NCBI GenBank assembly: GCA_025360005.1
Contig: JANYDA010000058.1
Coordinates: 1 to 64,000, forward strand
Length of the DNA: 64,000 nucleotides
Reading direction: 5' to 3'
DNA from: Fibrobacteria bacterium
GTDB taxonomy: Bacteria; Fibrobacterota; Fibrobacteria; UBA11236
The position numbers were made by a program, and so were the translations under genes. Shown in pieces: positions 31,952 through 40,119 of the stretch (positions are counted from its first letter, which is position 1; every line of letters begins with the position of its first letter). The notes under the pieces are model-generated. The model saw nothing but the letters and a program-made list of their open reading frames with translations. It had not been told where the DNA came from and made no database searches.

Positions 31952-33550
31952 ATGTTCAACGCACGCATGAGCCGGTTTTTAAGGAGGTTCCGGTGGAGCC
32001 TTCGGGGCGGGCATCTGTTCATCCTGTCCTGCATCGCCGGCCTTTTCACGGCTCGTTCCGTCTCGGCAACCTCCATCGACGATATGGAGCCGTCCACCAA
32101 CGTGAACGGCACGCTGGGCCTGGGCCAAATCGTGTCCGCGGAGGCCATGGGGCAGGGCCGCGTCTCCCTCACCGCGCGCGGGAACCTGTTCCAGCAAGCC
32201 AAGGAATTCCCGGGCGGGCCCAAGCAGGACGCCCAGATCACCACCGGCACGGCGGGAGTGGGCTTCGGCGTCAATCCTTACCTGGACGCTTTCGCGGGCC
32301 TGGCGGTTTACAATTACAGCGGCAACGGGGACAATACCGGCGGGGGCTTGGGCACCGTCACCGGAGGCTTCCAGGGAAGCATCCCTTTCTCGGATAAGAT
32401 CCCGGGCCGGGTGGGATTCCAATTGGCCGTGCTCTCCGGCGGCGCCAAACAAACCTATGCCCACGCTCCTGACGGCCACACGTACGCGGACGGATATGAT
32501 TATTTCGAAACCCGCAACGGCACGGACTTCTCCCTCAAGCTTACGCAATCCATCGTCTTCAAGAGCCTGCTTTCCTTCCGGCTGCATTTCAACGAAGGCG
32601 TGGTCACTTCCTTGCAGCAGAACAAGACCGCCCTGCTTCTGCAAGGCGCCGGCCTGGAGTTCGCGCCCGCGCCCTCCTTTATCCTGGGCGCGGAGTTCCA
32701 CTCCCGCACGGTATTGAAAGACAATCGTGACAGTGATCCCATGTGGTTCAGCCCCTCCGCCGAGTTCCGCAGCGAGAGCAACCACATTAACGCGCAGTTC
32801 GGCGCGGAGATGTCCCTGAGCCAGGAGCGCAAGGACGCCCCGGACCGCGCGCTGGAGCCTTGGCGCGTATTCGCCGCCTTGACCTGGTCCTACAACCCCA
32901 ATCCCGGCCGCGCCCGCGATGCGGAAAAGGCCCGTCTGGATTCCCTCTCCCGACTGGCCCTGGAAGAGCAGGCGCGCCGCGCCCAATGGATGGCGGACAG
33001 CCTGGCCCGCAAAGCCAAAGAGGACTCCCTGATGCGCGCCAACGAATCCGACGCCGCCCGCCGCCGCGCGGACTCCCTGGCCGCCAAAGCCGCCCAGGAT
33101 TCCATCGCCCTGGCGGAAGCCCGCAAGAGCCTGGAGGAGGAAAGGGCCAAGCGCACCGACTGGGAAAAGGAATTCCTGCGCACGGGCGTGCTCAACCTGG
33201 AAGCGCTCTACTTCGAGACCGGCCGCGCCGCCATCTCCATCAACTCCAAGCCTTATCTCAACCTGATCGGAAAGATGCTGAGCAAATACCCCAAACTTCA
33301 GATGGAAATCGCCGGGCACACGGACAACGTGGGCGGCGCGGCCGCCAACCAAAAGCTGAGCCAGGATAGATCGGATGCGGTGCGCCTGTATCTCTCCGCC
33401 GCCTACGCGGAACTGCATGATCGGCTCACCGCGCGCGGATACGGCAGTTCGGTCCCCAAGACCAGCAATAAGACCGCGGAAGGCCGCCAGACCAATCGGC
33501 GCGTGGAGATAACCGTCCTGAATAAAGATGCCTTGAAGGAGTACGAGTAG
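31952..33550 (+). CDS. OmpA-family outer-membrane protein with coiled-coil linker
   Basis: 532 residues from ATG 31952 (GGGGGAAAGGG upstream). Basic N-terminus, then a signal peptide (LFILSCIAGLFTARSVSA). Residues about 40-310 form a beta-barrel (GTAGVGFGVNPYLDAFAGLA, FVLKLTQ-like strands). An Ala/Arg/Glu coiled coil of about 85 residues follows (KARLDSLSRLALEEQARRAQ, KAAQDSIALAEARKSLEEER), and then an OmpA peptidoglycan-binding domain (NLEALYFETGRAAISINSKP, AGHTDNVGGAAANQKLSQDR, TNRRVEITVLNK). It should tie the outer membrane to the cell wall. The coiled-coil spacer between barrel and OmpA domain is unusual in length. Single gene. Confidence 0.88.
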   Translation: MFNARMSRFLRRFRWSLRGGHLFILSCIAGLFTARSVSATSIDDMEPSTNVNGTLGLGQIVSAEAMGQGRVSLTARGNLFQQAKEFPGGPKQDAQITTGTAGVGFGVNPYLDAFAGLAVYNYSGNGDNTGGGLGTVTGGFQGSIPFSDKIPGRVGFQLAVLSGGAKQTYAHAPDGHTYADGYDYFETRNGTDFSLKLTQSIVFKSLLSFRLHFNEGVVTSLQQNKTALLLQGAGLEFAPAPSFILGAEFHSRTVLKDNRDSDPMWFSPSAEFRSESNHINAQFGAEMSLSQERKDAPDRALEPWRVFAALTWSYNPNPGRARDAEKARLDSLSRLALEEQARRAQWMADSLARKAKEDSLMRANESDAARRRADSLAAKAAQDSIALAEARKSLEEERAKRTDWEKEFLRTGVLNLEALYFETGRAAISINSKPYLNLIGKMLSKYPKLQMEIAGHTDNVGGAAANQKLSQDRSDAVRLYLSAAYAELHDRLTARGYGSSVPKTSNKTAEGRQTNRRVEITVLNKDALKEYE

Positions 33551-33692
33551 ACTTGGTAGCCACCGGCCAAGGCGCGATTTTGAATGTCTTTAGCGTTGGG
33601 ACGGCCTTAGCCGGGAAAGTTTGGGGATGCCGGGGTTGCCGGCGAAATTAAGTTTGTACTTCCGGCTTGAAAAACATTGGTTGGAATAGGAC

Positions 33693-33709
33693 GGAGGGGC
33701 TCGCCCTCC
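33693..33709. terminator. GC-rich stem-loop GGAGGG-GCTCG-CCCTCC
   Basis: Six-pair perfect stem in the 210-bp gap between the OmpA gene and the DUF1328 gene. There is no T-run, so its role as a terminator is uncertain. Confidence 0.35.
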
Positions 33710-33760
33710 CCACCCGCCGGGATAAGAACCCGCGCGGGAAACTCCAAACATGAGGTACTT

Positions 33761-33925
33761 ATGCTGCACTATTCCCTGGTTTTCCTTGTCATCGCACTCA
33801 TCGCCGCTTTCCTGGGATTCGGCGGCATCGCAGGCGCATCCGCCGGCATCGCGAAAATCCTCTTCTTCGTATTCCTGATAGCCTGGTTGGTTTCGTTCAT
33901 CTTCGGACGCAAGAACGTCGTTTGA
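33761..33925 (+). CDS. DUF1328 (YtjA-type) small membrane protein
   Basis: 54 residues from ATG 33761, with TGAGGTACTT upstream. The sequence [20 protein letters not shown] followed by [20 protein letters not shown] is the two-helix signature of DUF1328/YtjA, normally 50-60 residues. It is often linked to envelope stress in other bacteria; the function is unknown. Confidence 0.88.
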   Translation: MLHYSLVFLVIALIAAFLGFGGIAGASAGIAKILFFVFLIAWLVSFIFGRKNVV

Positions 33926-33935
33926 AGCGGATCCG

Positions 33936-33951
33936 GGGGGCTTCCGCCCCC
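33936..33951. terminator. GC-rich stem-loop GGGGGC-TTCC-GCCCCC between convergent genes
   Basis: Perfect 6-pair stem with a TTCC tetraloop in the 64-bp gap between convergent genes, so it could stop transcription from both sides. No T-run. Confidence 0.45.
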
Positions 33952-33989
33952 TGCATCCCCAACCGGCCGGTACTATGCCGCGCTAAGGT

Positions 33990-34976
33990 TCAAGGCTTCT
34001 CTTCAAAAACGTACTTCACGATAGCGCCCCGCCATTCGCGGTGAACGAGGCTGATCCAAGCTTGCCCAGGCGGTGCGACGTGGCCGTTCCCAGGAATGAT
34101 AAAGAGGTCGGCCAGATCCAATTTGAAACGTCCGGTATAGGATGCATCCGCTCCCGCGTGGATGGCGCATTTGGAGCGCGGCAGCCATAAGGTCTTCAGC
34201 AGCAAATCCTTGGACCCCTTAACGGCGATCAGGAAATGCAGAGGCAGGCGTTCGTATTCCTTAGGCCATTTACCCTGGAAGCGGAAAACCCCATCGATAG
34301 GGAAACGGCGCCCGGCATGATGGCCTTCCGCAGGGCGGGGCGTCAACAGGAGCCCTGACTCGACGGGAAGATCCGCGCCGGAAGCCTCCCCAAAAACCGC
34401 ATTCCGGATCCCGTATTCATCCTTCCCGGCCGGGCCCTTGGATTTGAGGACGGACTCGAAAGGCCGAGCAGGAGGCGGCGCAGCCGAGGGCTTGAGATTG
34501 AACCGGTAAGGCTGGGATTGGAAGTCGCCCATGTCCAGGAAGGCCTGGTATTGGCCATGGCCCCCATGGAAATCCTTGGGAGTGAGCGCGCGCCAGATAT
34601 CGTCGACGGAATAGGTCTTGGCGCGCGGCAGCTTCGCGGCGGCGGGCGCGGGTTCTTCCTCTTCGGTTGCGGGCATCTTGCCGGAATCGTCCTGCATGGG
34701 GAAGACGGCGATCTCTCCGGTCTCGGCCGAGGTAACAACCAAGTTACCGTAGCCGGGATGCAACTCCGCGTTATCCACGGTATTGGTCTTGCAGATGGAA
34801 TAGACGGGATAGACAGGATGCGTTCCCGGGTCCCATGCGGCCGCGCCCCGCAGGTAGGCAGCGAACGGCACGTCGCTGATGCGCAGCTTTTCCCGCATCT
34901 CCGCGCCGAAATCCCTGCGTTCGAAATAAGCCGAATCCGGCAAGGCGGCCAACAAGGCATCGAGCATGGTATTCAT
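33990..34976 (-). CDS. Unknown soluble protein, coupled partner of the OmpA-metallopeptidase gene
   Basis: 328 residues from ATG 34976, which overlaps the upstream stop (ATGA). No signal or membrane segment. The N-terminus is LDALLAALPDSAYFERRDF; the middle has a Pro/Ala/Glu stretch (ATEEEEPAPAAAKLPRAKTY); the C-terminal half has FPIDGVFRFQGKWPKEYERL and AIVKYVFEEKP. I recognise no family. Coupled translation with a presumed secreted effector suggests an immunity protein, an adaptor, or a second subunit; the size is large for a typical immunity protein. This role is inference from position only. Confidence 0.65.
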   Translation of the reverse strand: MNTMLDALLAALPDSAYFERRDFGAEMREKLRISDVPFAAYLRGAAAWDPGTHPVYPVYSICKTNTVDNAELHPGYGNLVVTSAETGEIAVFPMQDDSGKMPATEEEEPAPAAAKLPRAKTYSVDDIWRALTPKDFHGGHGQYQAFLDMGDFQSQPYRFNLKPSAAPPPARPFESVLKSKGPAGKDEYGIRNAVFGEASGADLPVESGLLLTPRPAEGHHAGRRFPIDGVFRFQGKWPKEYERLPLHFLIAVKGSKDLLLKTLWLPRSKCAIHAGADASYTGRFKLDLADLFIIPGNGHVAPPGQAWISLVHREWRGAIVKYVFEEKP

Positions 34977-37609
34977 CCCTTCAATTCCTGGAATTTCTCG
35001 AGCGCCTGCGCCTTCACGAAAGGCGCGCACTCGGGGCAATAGATGAGCTTGCAGTTGCGGTTGAGCTGATGGAACATGATGCACTTTCCGTCCACGTTGC
35101 GCGTGGCCGTGCTCTTGGCGGTGTCGATCTCGAACGCGCAATGAGATCCGGATCCGCCCATTCCCGTATAGGCGTATTTGTGGTTCAAAGTCAGGCCCGG
35201 CGGCGCTTTGTAGGATCCGGCCAAGGGCGTCATGTTCATGATATGCCCCAGTTCATGCATCACGCACATGCTGTGGATGGTATCGTTGGTGTCGATCACG
35301 ATAAGGTTGTGGGGCGCGGAGCCGCCGTCCCCGCCCCAGGGGCCGCTCGCGCCGGTAACCTGCATGCTCACCTTTACGATGGAGGCGGCGGCCGGCGTGG
35401 CGTGCTTGGGCAGATCCACCTGCCAGTCCTGTTCGTTCAGCCACGTGGCCAGGCCGATGTCATCGGTCACCTTGGTCTTGTCGTCCGTGAGGGTGCCGCT
35501 CTTGCCGGTCTTGGCGTTGGACCAGGTGCCGCCCAGGAGCAGCTTGGCGCCCTCCTGCACGGGAGGATTGGGCACCGCCTGAGTCTTGGATTTGTCTCCC
35601 ATGGCCATGCTGGCGCTGGCGGTGGTGAAGTCGGCGTCCTTGGAAAAAGTGATGTTCTTGCCGACGGAAAGCCCGTCGTACTGCTTGTCGCAGAAGATGA
35701 TGTGGGCGCATTGATCGGTCTTGTCCGATTTCAGGAAGGCATGGAACTTGGCGGCGTTGTGGTTGCCCACGATGACCTTGCCGTTGCCCATCAGCTTGTG
35801 CTTGACCGGCGGCTCGGCGTCCCATTCGATGAACACGTCCTTCAGGTTCTTCATGGCCGTGGCCATGGACGGCGGCGTCAAATCCTCATGATAGGTCAGC
35901 TGATAGTACAGCTTGCGCCAATTGACCACTTTCACCGTGCCCGCCGCCTTGCCTTTTTCCAACCCCGCTTCCACCGTGAAGCTATCGCCGCCGGCCAGGC
36001 CGCAAGCCAATACCAGCGAGGCCTTACCGCCTTTGACCGCGGTTTCCATTTCCGCTACTCCGGATTTGAACTCCGCCAACGCGCCCTTGTTATCCGGCTT
36101 CACGCCCGTTTTGGGATCGCTGCGCTTGCTGTTCTCTTTCGCCGCCGTCACCTTCCAGAATACCTTGGTTCCGTCGGCGCCGCCTTCCACTTCCGCCTCT
36201 ATCAGGCGTTCACGGCCGTTGCCGGCCGCGGCGGTCTTGACGTTGACGTATTGCTTGGCATCCTCGCCTTCCTTCACGCCCAGGAACTTGAGCTTGCCCG
36301 AAGGCGGCGCGACCTTGCCGCCCTTCTTCTCCTCCTTCACCAGATCGTCGTAGAAAAAGCAGCCGTACGATGCCCGCCGCCGTTCCCCCGGCTTCTTCTT
36401 GAGCTGCCCTTGGCATGGGCCGATATCGCCTTTCTTGCAGGGGTATTGGATGGGGAAATTCTTGTTCGCCTTGAGGTACAGTACGGTAACACGACGGTTA
36501 CTCTGATCGGCCGCTTCGGTCTTGATAAGGGGATTGAACTCGCTGCAGCCGGCCGTGGGCGCCCCGTCGATGGAATCGAAGTCCTTGGCTTTGAGATCCA
36601 AATCGTTGTTGGCGTCCATGAAGGCCTTGTACAGGGCCTTGCGGGTATCGGGGCCCGTCGCGCCATCCTGCGCCAGCCCATGCTTGCCTTGGAAGGCTTT
36701 CACCGCCGCCTGGGTCTTGGGCCCGTCCTGTCCGTCGATGGCGCCGGGATCCTCTCCCGCGCTTTGCAACAGCGCTTGCGCAGGCGAAAGCGCCCACTTC
36801 TCCTCGCCGTGCAAATCCTCCCAGCCTTGCGGATCCTTCACCAGGAAAGAGAAAGCGGATCGCGCGCGCCGCTCGGAAAGGCCCTTGTTATAAGCCTCCT
36901 TTCCCACCGCGTCCGCATGCCCATACACGGCCAATTTGCCGTCCGGATTCTTCTTCCGCCATTCCTTGATGTTGGCGCACATCTCCTTCAATAGAGGAGC
37001 ATGCGCGGGATGCAGGAAACTGGAATCGAATGCGAAGGTGAGCCCGTCCAGGATATGCGATTCGATTTGCCGGTCCGCCATGTGATCGACGGTCTTGTTG
37101 GCTTTGTCATCCTTCAGCAGATCGGACTGGCTATGCTTGCAGGTGAAGTAATAGTCCGCCTTCTTGGGCGGGAGGCCGTCCTCTTTGTATTGCGGCTGGT
37201 AGACGGGGATGCGGCTCCGGGCCTTGCCGCCGTCCTCCATGCCTTCCGCCTGCGAGATGCGCTCGGGGCCGCCGGGCGCCTTGGCGAAAAGCTCGAACAC
37301 CACTTTTTTCTTGGCCGCATGCTCGGGCGGGAGTTCCACCTCCACGGAGATATCCGCTTCTTCATTGAAGCCTACGTCGGCGGAATCCCAGGCGGGATTC
37401 CGCAATACCACCTTGGCTTTTTCCGCCACGGGATCGGCCACTACCGGTTCCGGCGCCATATCCAAGGGCTCCGCCTCCACGGGCTTGGAAGAGCGTCCCA
37501 GTCCGCCCCCCTTGGGCTTGACGAAGATATCGTCCTTGGATCCGGGCTTGGCGATTCCCGGGGATCCGAAGGAATCCTTTTTCGCCGCACCAAAGGGGTC
37601 GAGGTTCAT
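34973..37609 (-). CDS. OmpA-like / peptidoglycan-binding / HExxH metallopeptidase protein, candidate secreted effector
   Basis: 878 residues; GGAGACGAACGGC precedes ATG 37609. No signal peptide; the first ~60 residues are Gly/Lys/Pro-rich and disordered. Residues about 190-380 form an OmpA C-terminal fold (KLAVYGHADAVGKEAYNKGL, SERRARSAFSFL, NRRVTVLYL) split by a peptidoglycan-binding-1 domain (about 277-330: GAIDGQDGPKTQAAVKAFQG). Beta-rich middle (about 400-720). The C-terminus holds a zinc-protease motif HELGH (785-789) followed by a Cys/His-rich end (NCKLIYCPEC). The lack of a signal with wall-binding domains is the layout of cargo for a contractile injection system, but no such machine is in the window. 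The downstream gene overlaps by 4 bp. Confidence 0.82.
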   Translation of the reverse strand: MNLDPFGAAKKDSFGSPGIAKPGSKDDIFVKPKGGGLGRSSKPVEAEPLDMAPEPVVADPVAEKAKVVLRNPAWDSADVGFNEEADISVEVELPPEHAAKKKVVFELFAKAPGGPERISQAEGMEDGGKARSRIPVYQPQYKEDGLPPKKADYYFTCKHSQSDLLKDDKANKTVDHMADRQIESHILDGLTFAFDSSFLHPAHAPLLKEMCANIKEWRKKNPDGKLAVYGHADAVGKEAYNKGLSERRARSAFSFLVKDPQGWEDLHGEEKWALSPAQALLQSAGEDPGAIDGQDGPKTQAAVKAFQGKHGLAQDGATGPDTRKALYKAFMDANNDLDLKAKDFDSIDGAPTAGCSEFNPLIKTEAADQSNRRVTVLYLKANKNFPIQYPCKKGDIGPCQGQLKKKPGERRRASYGCFFYDDLVKEEKKGGKVAPPSGKLKFLGVKEGEDAKQYVNVKTAAAGNGRERLIEAEVEGGADGTKVFWKVTAAKENSKRSDPKTGVKPDNKGALAEFKSGVAEMETAVKGGKASLVLACGLAGGDSFTVEAGLEKGKAAGTVKVVNWRKLYYQLTYHEDLTPPSMATAMKNLKDVFIEWDAEPPVKHKLMGNGKVIVGNHNAAKFHAFLKSDKTDQCAHIIFCDKQYDGLSVGKNITFSKDADFTTASASMAMGDKSKTQAVPNPPVQEGAKLLLGGTWSNAKTGKSGTLTDDKTKVTDDIGLATWLNEQDWQVDLPKHATPAAASIVKVSMQVTGASGPWGGDGGSAPHNLIVIDTNDTIHSMCVMHELGHIMNMTPLAGSYKAPPGLTLNHKYAYTGMGGSGSHCAFEIDTAKSTATRNVDGKCIMFHQLNRNCKLIYCPECAPFVKAQALEKFQELKG

Positions 37610-37758
37610 GCCGTTCGTCTCCGCGAGGGATAACCGGAAAGATCAGGGGAAATTTATTCATTCGCGAAGCGATTGGAAGCGGGTTTCTGCGCCCCGACGG
37701 CGCGAAACCGATCCCGGCTGCGGTCGCTCCCGATGGGGAAAGGGAATCAGGAAAGGGA

Positions 37759-38796
37759 TCAAGGAACGGGAGGCAGCCCCATTGGATAAAAGCAAGCCGC
37801 CCGCGAAAGGCCCGCGGCCAGCAGCTCCGGGGTCTCCTGGCGGCAGCGATCCCGGGCATGGGCGCAGCGGCCCGCGAAAGCGCAACCCGGAGGCAGGTTC
37901 ACGGGAGAGGGGATTTCCCCGCCCAACAGTTTTGGCCGGCGACCGCGGTCCAGGGTGGGTATGGATTCCAGCAAGGCCGCCGTGTAAGGGTGGCGGGCGT
38001 GCGCGAAGAGATCGCGCGCGGAAGCCTCTTCCGCTATCTTGCCCAGGTACATCACCAGCACGCGATCGCTGATGGCTTTGACCAAGGAGAGATCATGGGA
38101 GATGAAAAGCAGGGAAAGGCCCATTTCCGATTTCAGATCCATCAGCAGTTGGATGATCTGCGCCTGTACGGATACGTCGAGGGCGGCCACCACCTCATCG
38201 CATACGATTAATTTGGGATTGAGGCCGATGGCGCGGGCGATGCCGATGCGCTGCCGCTGGCCTCCGGAAAAGGCATGCGGGAACCGGTGCATATAGTCGG
38301 GCGAGAGCCCCACCTTCCCCAGCAAATACGCTACGCGATCCGGGATCTCCCCGGTGGCGCAGATACCGTGGGTCCGCAAGGGTTCCGCCAGGATCTCAAA
38401 TACGGTATGGCGCGGATTCAGGGAAGTATACGGATCCTGGAAGACGATTTGGAAATCCTTGCGGAAGGGATTCCATGCGGATGGACTGCCCAGGGCGATG
38501 GGCCGGCCCATGAGCGCGAGCTTGCCCCCCGTGGGCGGCGTGAGGCCCAGGATGGAATAGCCCAGGGTGCTTTTTCCGCAGCCGGATTCCCCCACTACCG
38601 ACAGCACTTCCCCCGCATGCATGGAAAAGGAAACGTCGTTCACCGCCTTCACATGGCCGATGGTCTTGCGGAAAACGCCGCCCAGGACGGGGAACCAGGT
38701 CTTAAGGCCTTGCGCGTCCAGTAAAGGCGCGCTTCCGCGCGGATCCGGACCCGTAGCGCCGGCGTTACGGGAGCCAGGCATGGCCGCGATGGTCAC
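37759..38796 (-). CDS. oppF: Peptide ABC transporter ATPase, OppF/DppF type
   Basis: 345 residues from GTG 38796, overlapping the stop of the previous ATPase gene (GTGA). Walker A GESGCGKSTLGYSILGL, Q-loop FQIVFQDPYTSLNP, signature FSGGQRQRIGIARAI, Walker B LIVCDEVVAALD, H-loop FISHDLSLV. The C-terminal oligopeptide-transporter domain has four Cys (CAFAGRCAHARDRC ... CFYP), a pattern reported to hold an iron-sulfur cluster in some members. It works as a heterodimer with the OppD-type neighbour. The substrate-binding and permease genes of its system are not adjacent. Confidence 0.92.
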   Translation of the reverse strand: MTIAAMPGSRNAGATGPDPRGSAPLLDAQGLKTWFPVLGGVFRKTIGHVKAVNDVSFSMHAGEVLSVVGESGCGKSTLGYSILGLTPPTGGKLALMGRPIALGSPSAWNPFRKDFQIVFQDPYTSLNPRHTVFEILAEPLRTHGICATGEIPDRVAYLLGKVGLSPDYMHRFPHAFSGGQRQRIGIARAIGLNPKLIVCDEVVAALDVSVQAQIIQLLMDLKSEMGLSLLFISHDLSLVKAISDRVLVMYLGKIAEEASARDLFAHARHPYTAALLESIPTLDRGRRPKLLGGEIPSPVNLPPGCAFAGRCAHARDRCRQETPELLAAGLSRAACFYPMGLPPVP

Positions 38797-39818
38797 GCCG
38801 ATGCCCCCGCGGGCAGGGCCGACGCCGGCAAAGCGGACGCTCCCGGCGCGTGCAGAAAGCAGGCCACGGTATGCCCGGATCCGGCGGGGAACAGATCCGG
38901 TTTGCCCCCGCAAGGCGCGAATGCATGCGGACAGCGATCGCGGAAGCGGCAGCCCGGAAGGTAATCCGCCGGCCGCGGCACCTGGCCGGGAATCGGCTTC
39001 ATCGGGCCCGCGCCCGCGTCCAGGCGCGGCAACGCGGCCAGCAGGCCTTGGGAATAAGGGTGCAAAGTGCGGCGCAGAAAATCGTCCACGGGGCTTTCCT
39101 CCACCAGGCGGCCGGCATACATTACGCCCACACGATCGGCGTACTGCGCCACCAGATTGAGATTGTGGGTGACCATCAGGACCGCCGTCCGGGATTCGCG
39201 CCGCAAGTCTTCGATCAACTCCATGATCTGGGCCTGCACGGTCACGTCCAGGGCCGTGGTGGGTTCGTCCGCGATCAGCAGTTTGGGATTGAGGCTCAAG
39301 GCCATGGCGATCATCACGCGCTGGAGCATGCCTCCCGAAAGCTGGTGCGGATAGGACGACAGCACCCGATCCGGATCGGCGATGCCCACCCTGTCCAGCA
39401 AGGCGCGAATGCGCTGGTTGGGATCGCCTTGGTACGGATGCAGGCGGAACGGCTCCAGCAATTGCCGGCGGACCGGCCACAAGGGATTCAGCGCCGCGCC
39501 CGGTTCCTGGAAGATCATCCCGATCTCGGCGCCCCGCAGTCGGCGCAATTCCTCCGGCTGAAGGGCCAGGATGTCCCGGCCGCGGAAAAGGATGCGGCCG
39601 GAGAGCACCCGGCCTCCCGGCATGGGAAGCAGTTTCAATAGGGATAGGCAGGTGACGGATTTGCCGCAACCGGATTCGCCCACCAGTCCATAAGCTTCGC
39701 CGGGTTGGATTTCAAAGCTGACAGAGTCGGTGATGGAGGTTACGCCCCCTTCGCCGGCGAACCCGATGGACAGGTCCTCTACCTTGAGCAAAGGTCGGGA
39801 ATCGCTATCCATAGCCAT
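38793..39818 (-). CDS. oppD: Peptide ABC transporter ATPase, OppD/DppD type
   Basis: 341 residues if ATG 39818 is used, 339 if ATG 39812; the TACATT hexamer ends directly before the first ATG, so a transcript starting at 39812 would use the second. Walker A GESGCGKSVTCLSLLKL, Q-loop IGMIFQEPGAALNP, signature LSGGMLQRVMIAMAL, Walker B LLIADEPTTALD, H-loop MVTHNLNLV, and the C-terminal oligopeptide domain CRFRDRCPHAFAPC. It pairs with OppF. Both lie 6 kb from the ATPase-less peptide permease operons at 46-54 kb and could power both. Confidence 0.93.
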   Translation of the reverse strand: MAMDSDSRPLLKVEDLSIGFAGEGGVTSITDSVSFEIQPGEAYGLVGESGCGKSVTCLSLLKLLPMPGGRVLSGRILFRGRDILALQPEELRRLRGAEIGMIFQEPGAALNPLWPVRRQLLEPFRLHPYQGDPNQRIRALLDRVGIADPDRVLSSYPHQLSGGMLQRVMIAMALSLNPKLLIADEPTTALDVTVQAQIMELIEDLRRESRTAVLMVTHNLNLVAQYADRVGVMYAGRLVEESPVDDFLRRTLHPYSQGLLAALPRLDAGAGPMKPIPGQVPRPADYLPGCRFRDRCPHAFAPCGGKPDLFPAGSGHTVACFLHAPGASALPASALPAGASA

Positions 39819-39824
39819 AATGTA
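39819..39824 (-). promoter_or_regulatory. Putative -10 hexamer TACATT, leaderless type
   Basis: TACATT, then ATGGCT (6 nt), then ATG 39812. The first ATG (39818) abuts the hexamer and would lie upstream of the expected transcription start. Confidence 0.45.
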
Positions 39825-40119
39825 GCTGACCTTTCATCGCCACTTTCTCCATCTTCGCTATAAAAGGCAATATCATTTTGAGCGAAATCCCAGCGCCGTC
39901 CCTATATAATAAGGCGATTGATTGAACCGAAGGGATTTTTCCGATGAACGAAAAATGCTCCATGAGGCCGGCGCATGAAAAGGAAATTTTAGCCAAAACG
40001 GTGCCGTTTTTACCCCGATATAAGGAGTTTTCGCCCCCAAAAATTCCGGCTTCGACCGTATATTCGGAAAGCACGCGAGAGGTGGGACATCCTGGCGCGC
40101 ATCCAGCGGAGGTTATTCG
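39825..40119. promoter_or_regulatory. Divergent region between oppDF and the VWA genes
   Basis: 295 bp without a gene. It is AT-rich in parts (TATATAAT at 39903-39910, GATATAAGGAG near 40017-40027). GTATATTC at 40058-40065 is probably the -10 of the first VWA gene, since the same motif occurs before the second VWA gene and the peptide-binding protein gene at 50056. GCGGAGG before ATG 40120 is the ribosome site. Confidence 0.45.

Noticed and set aside
31979-33418. 479-codon minus-strand ORF opposite the OmpA porin
   Set aside because: Antisense shadow; the plus frame has signal peptide, barrel, coiled coil and OmpA motifs.
33677-33760. Longer start for the DUF1328 protein
   Set aside because: The extra 28 codons are Gly/Arg/Pro-rich and cover the stem-loop at 33693; the family starts at ATG 33761, which has an upstream ribosome site.
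35069-36994. 641-codon plus-strand ORF opposite the OmpA-metallopeptidase gene
   Set aside because: Shadow of GC-rich third-position codon use; no motifs, and the minus frame has clear OmpA and peptidoglycan-binding domains.
33990-37609. T6SS or eCIS gene cluster
   Set aside because: Only a candidate cargo gene is present; no sheath, tube, baseplate or ATPase genes occur in the window.
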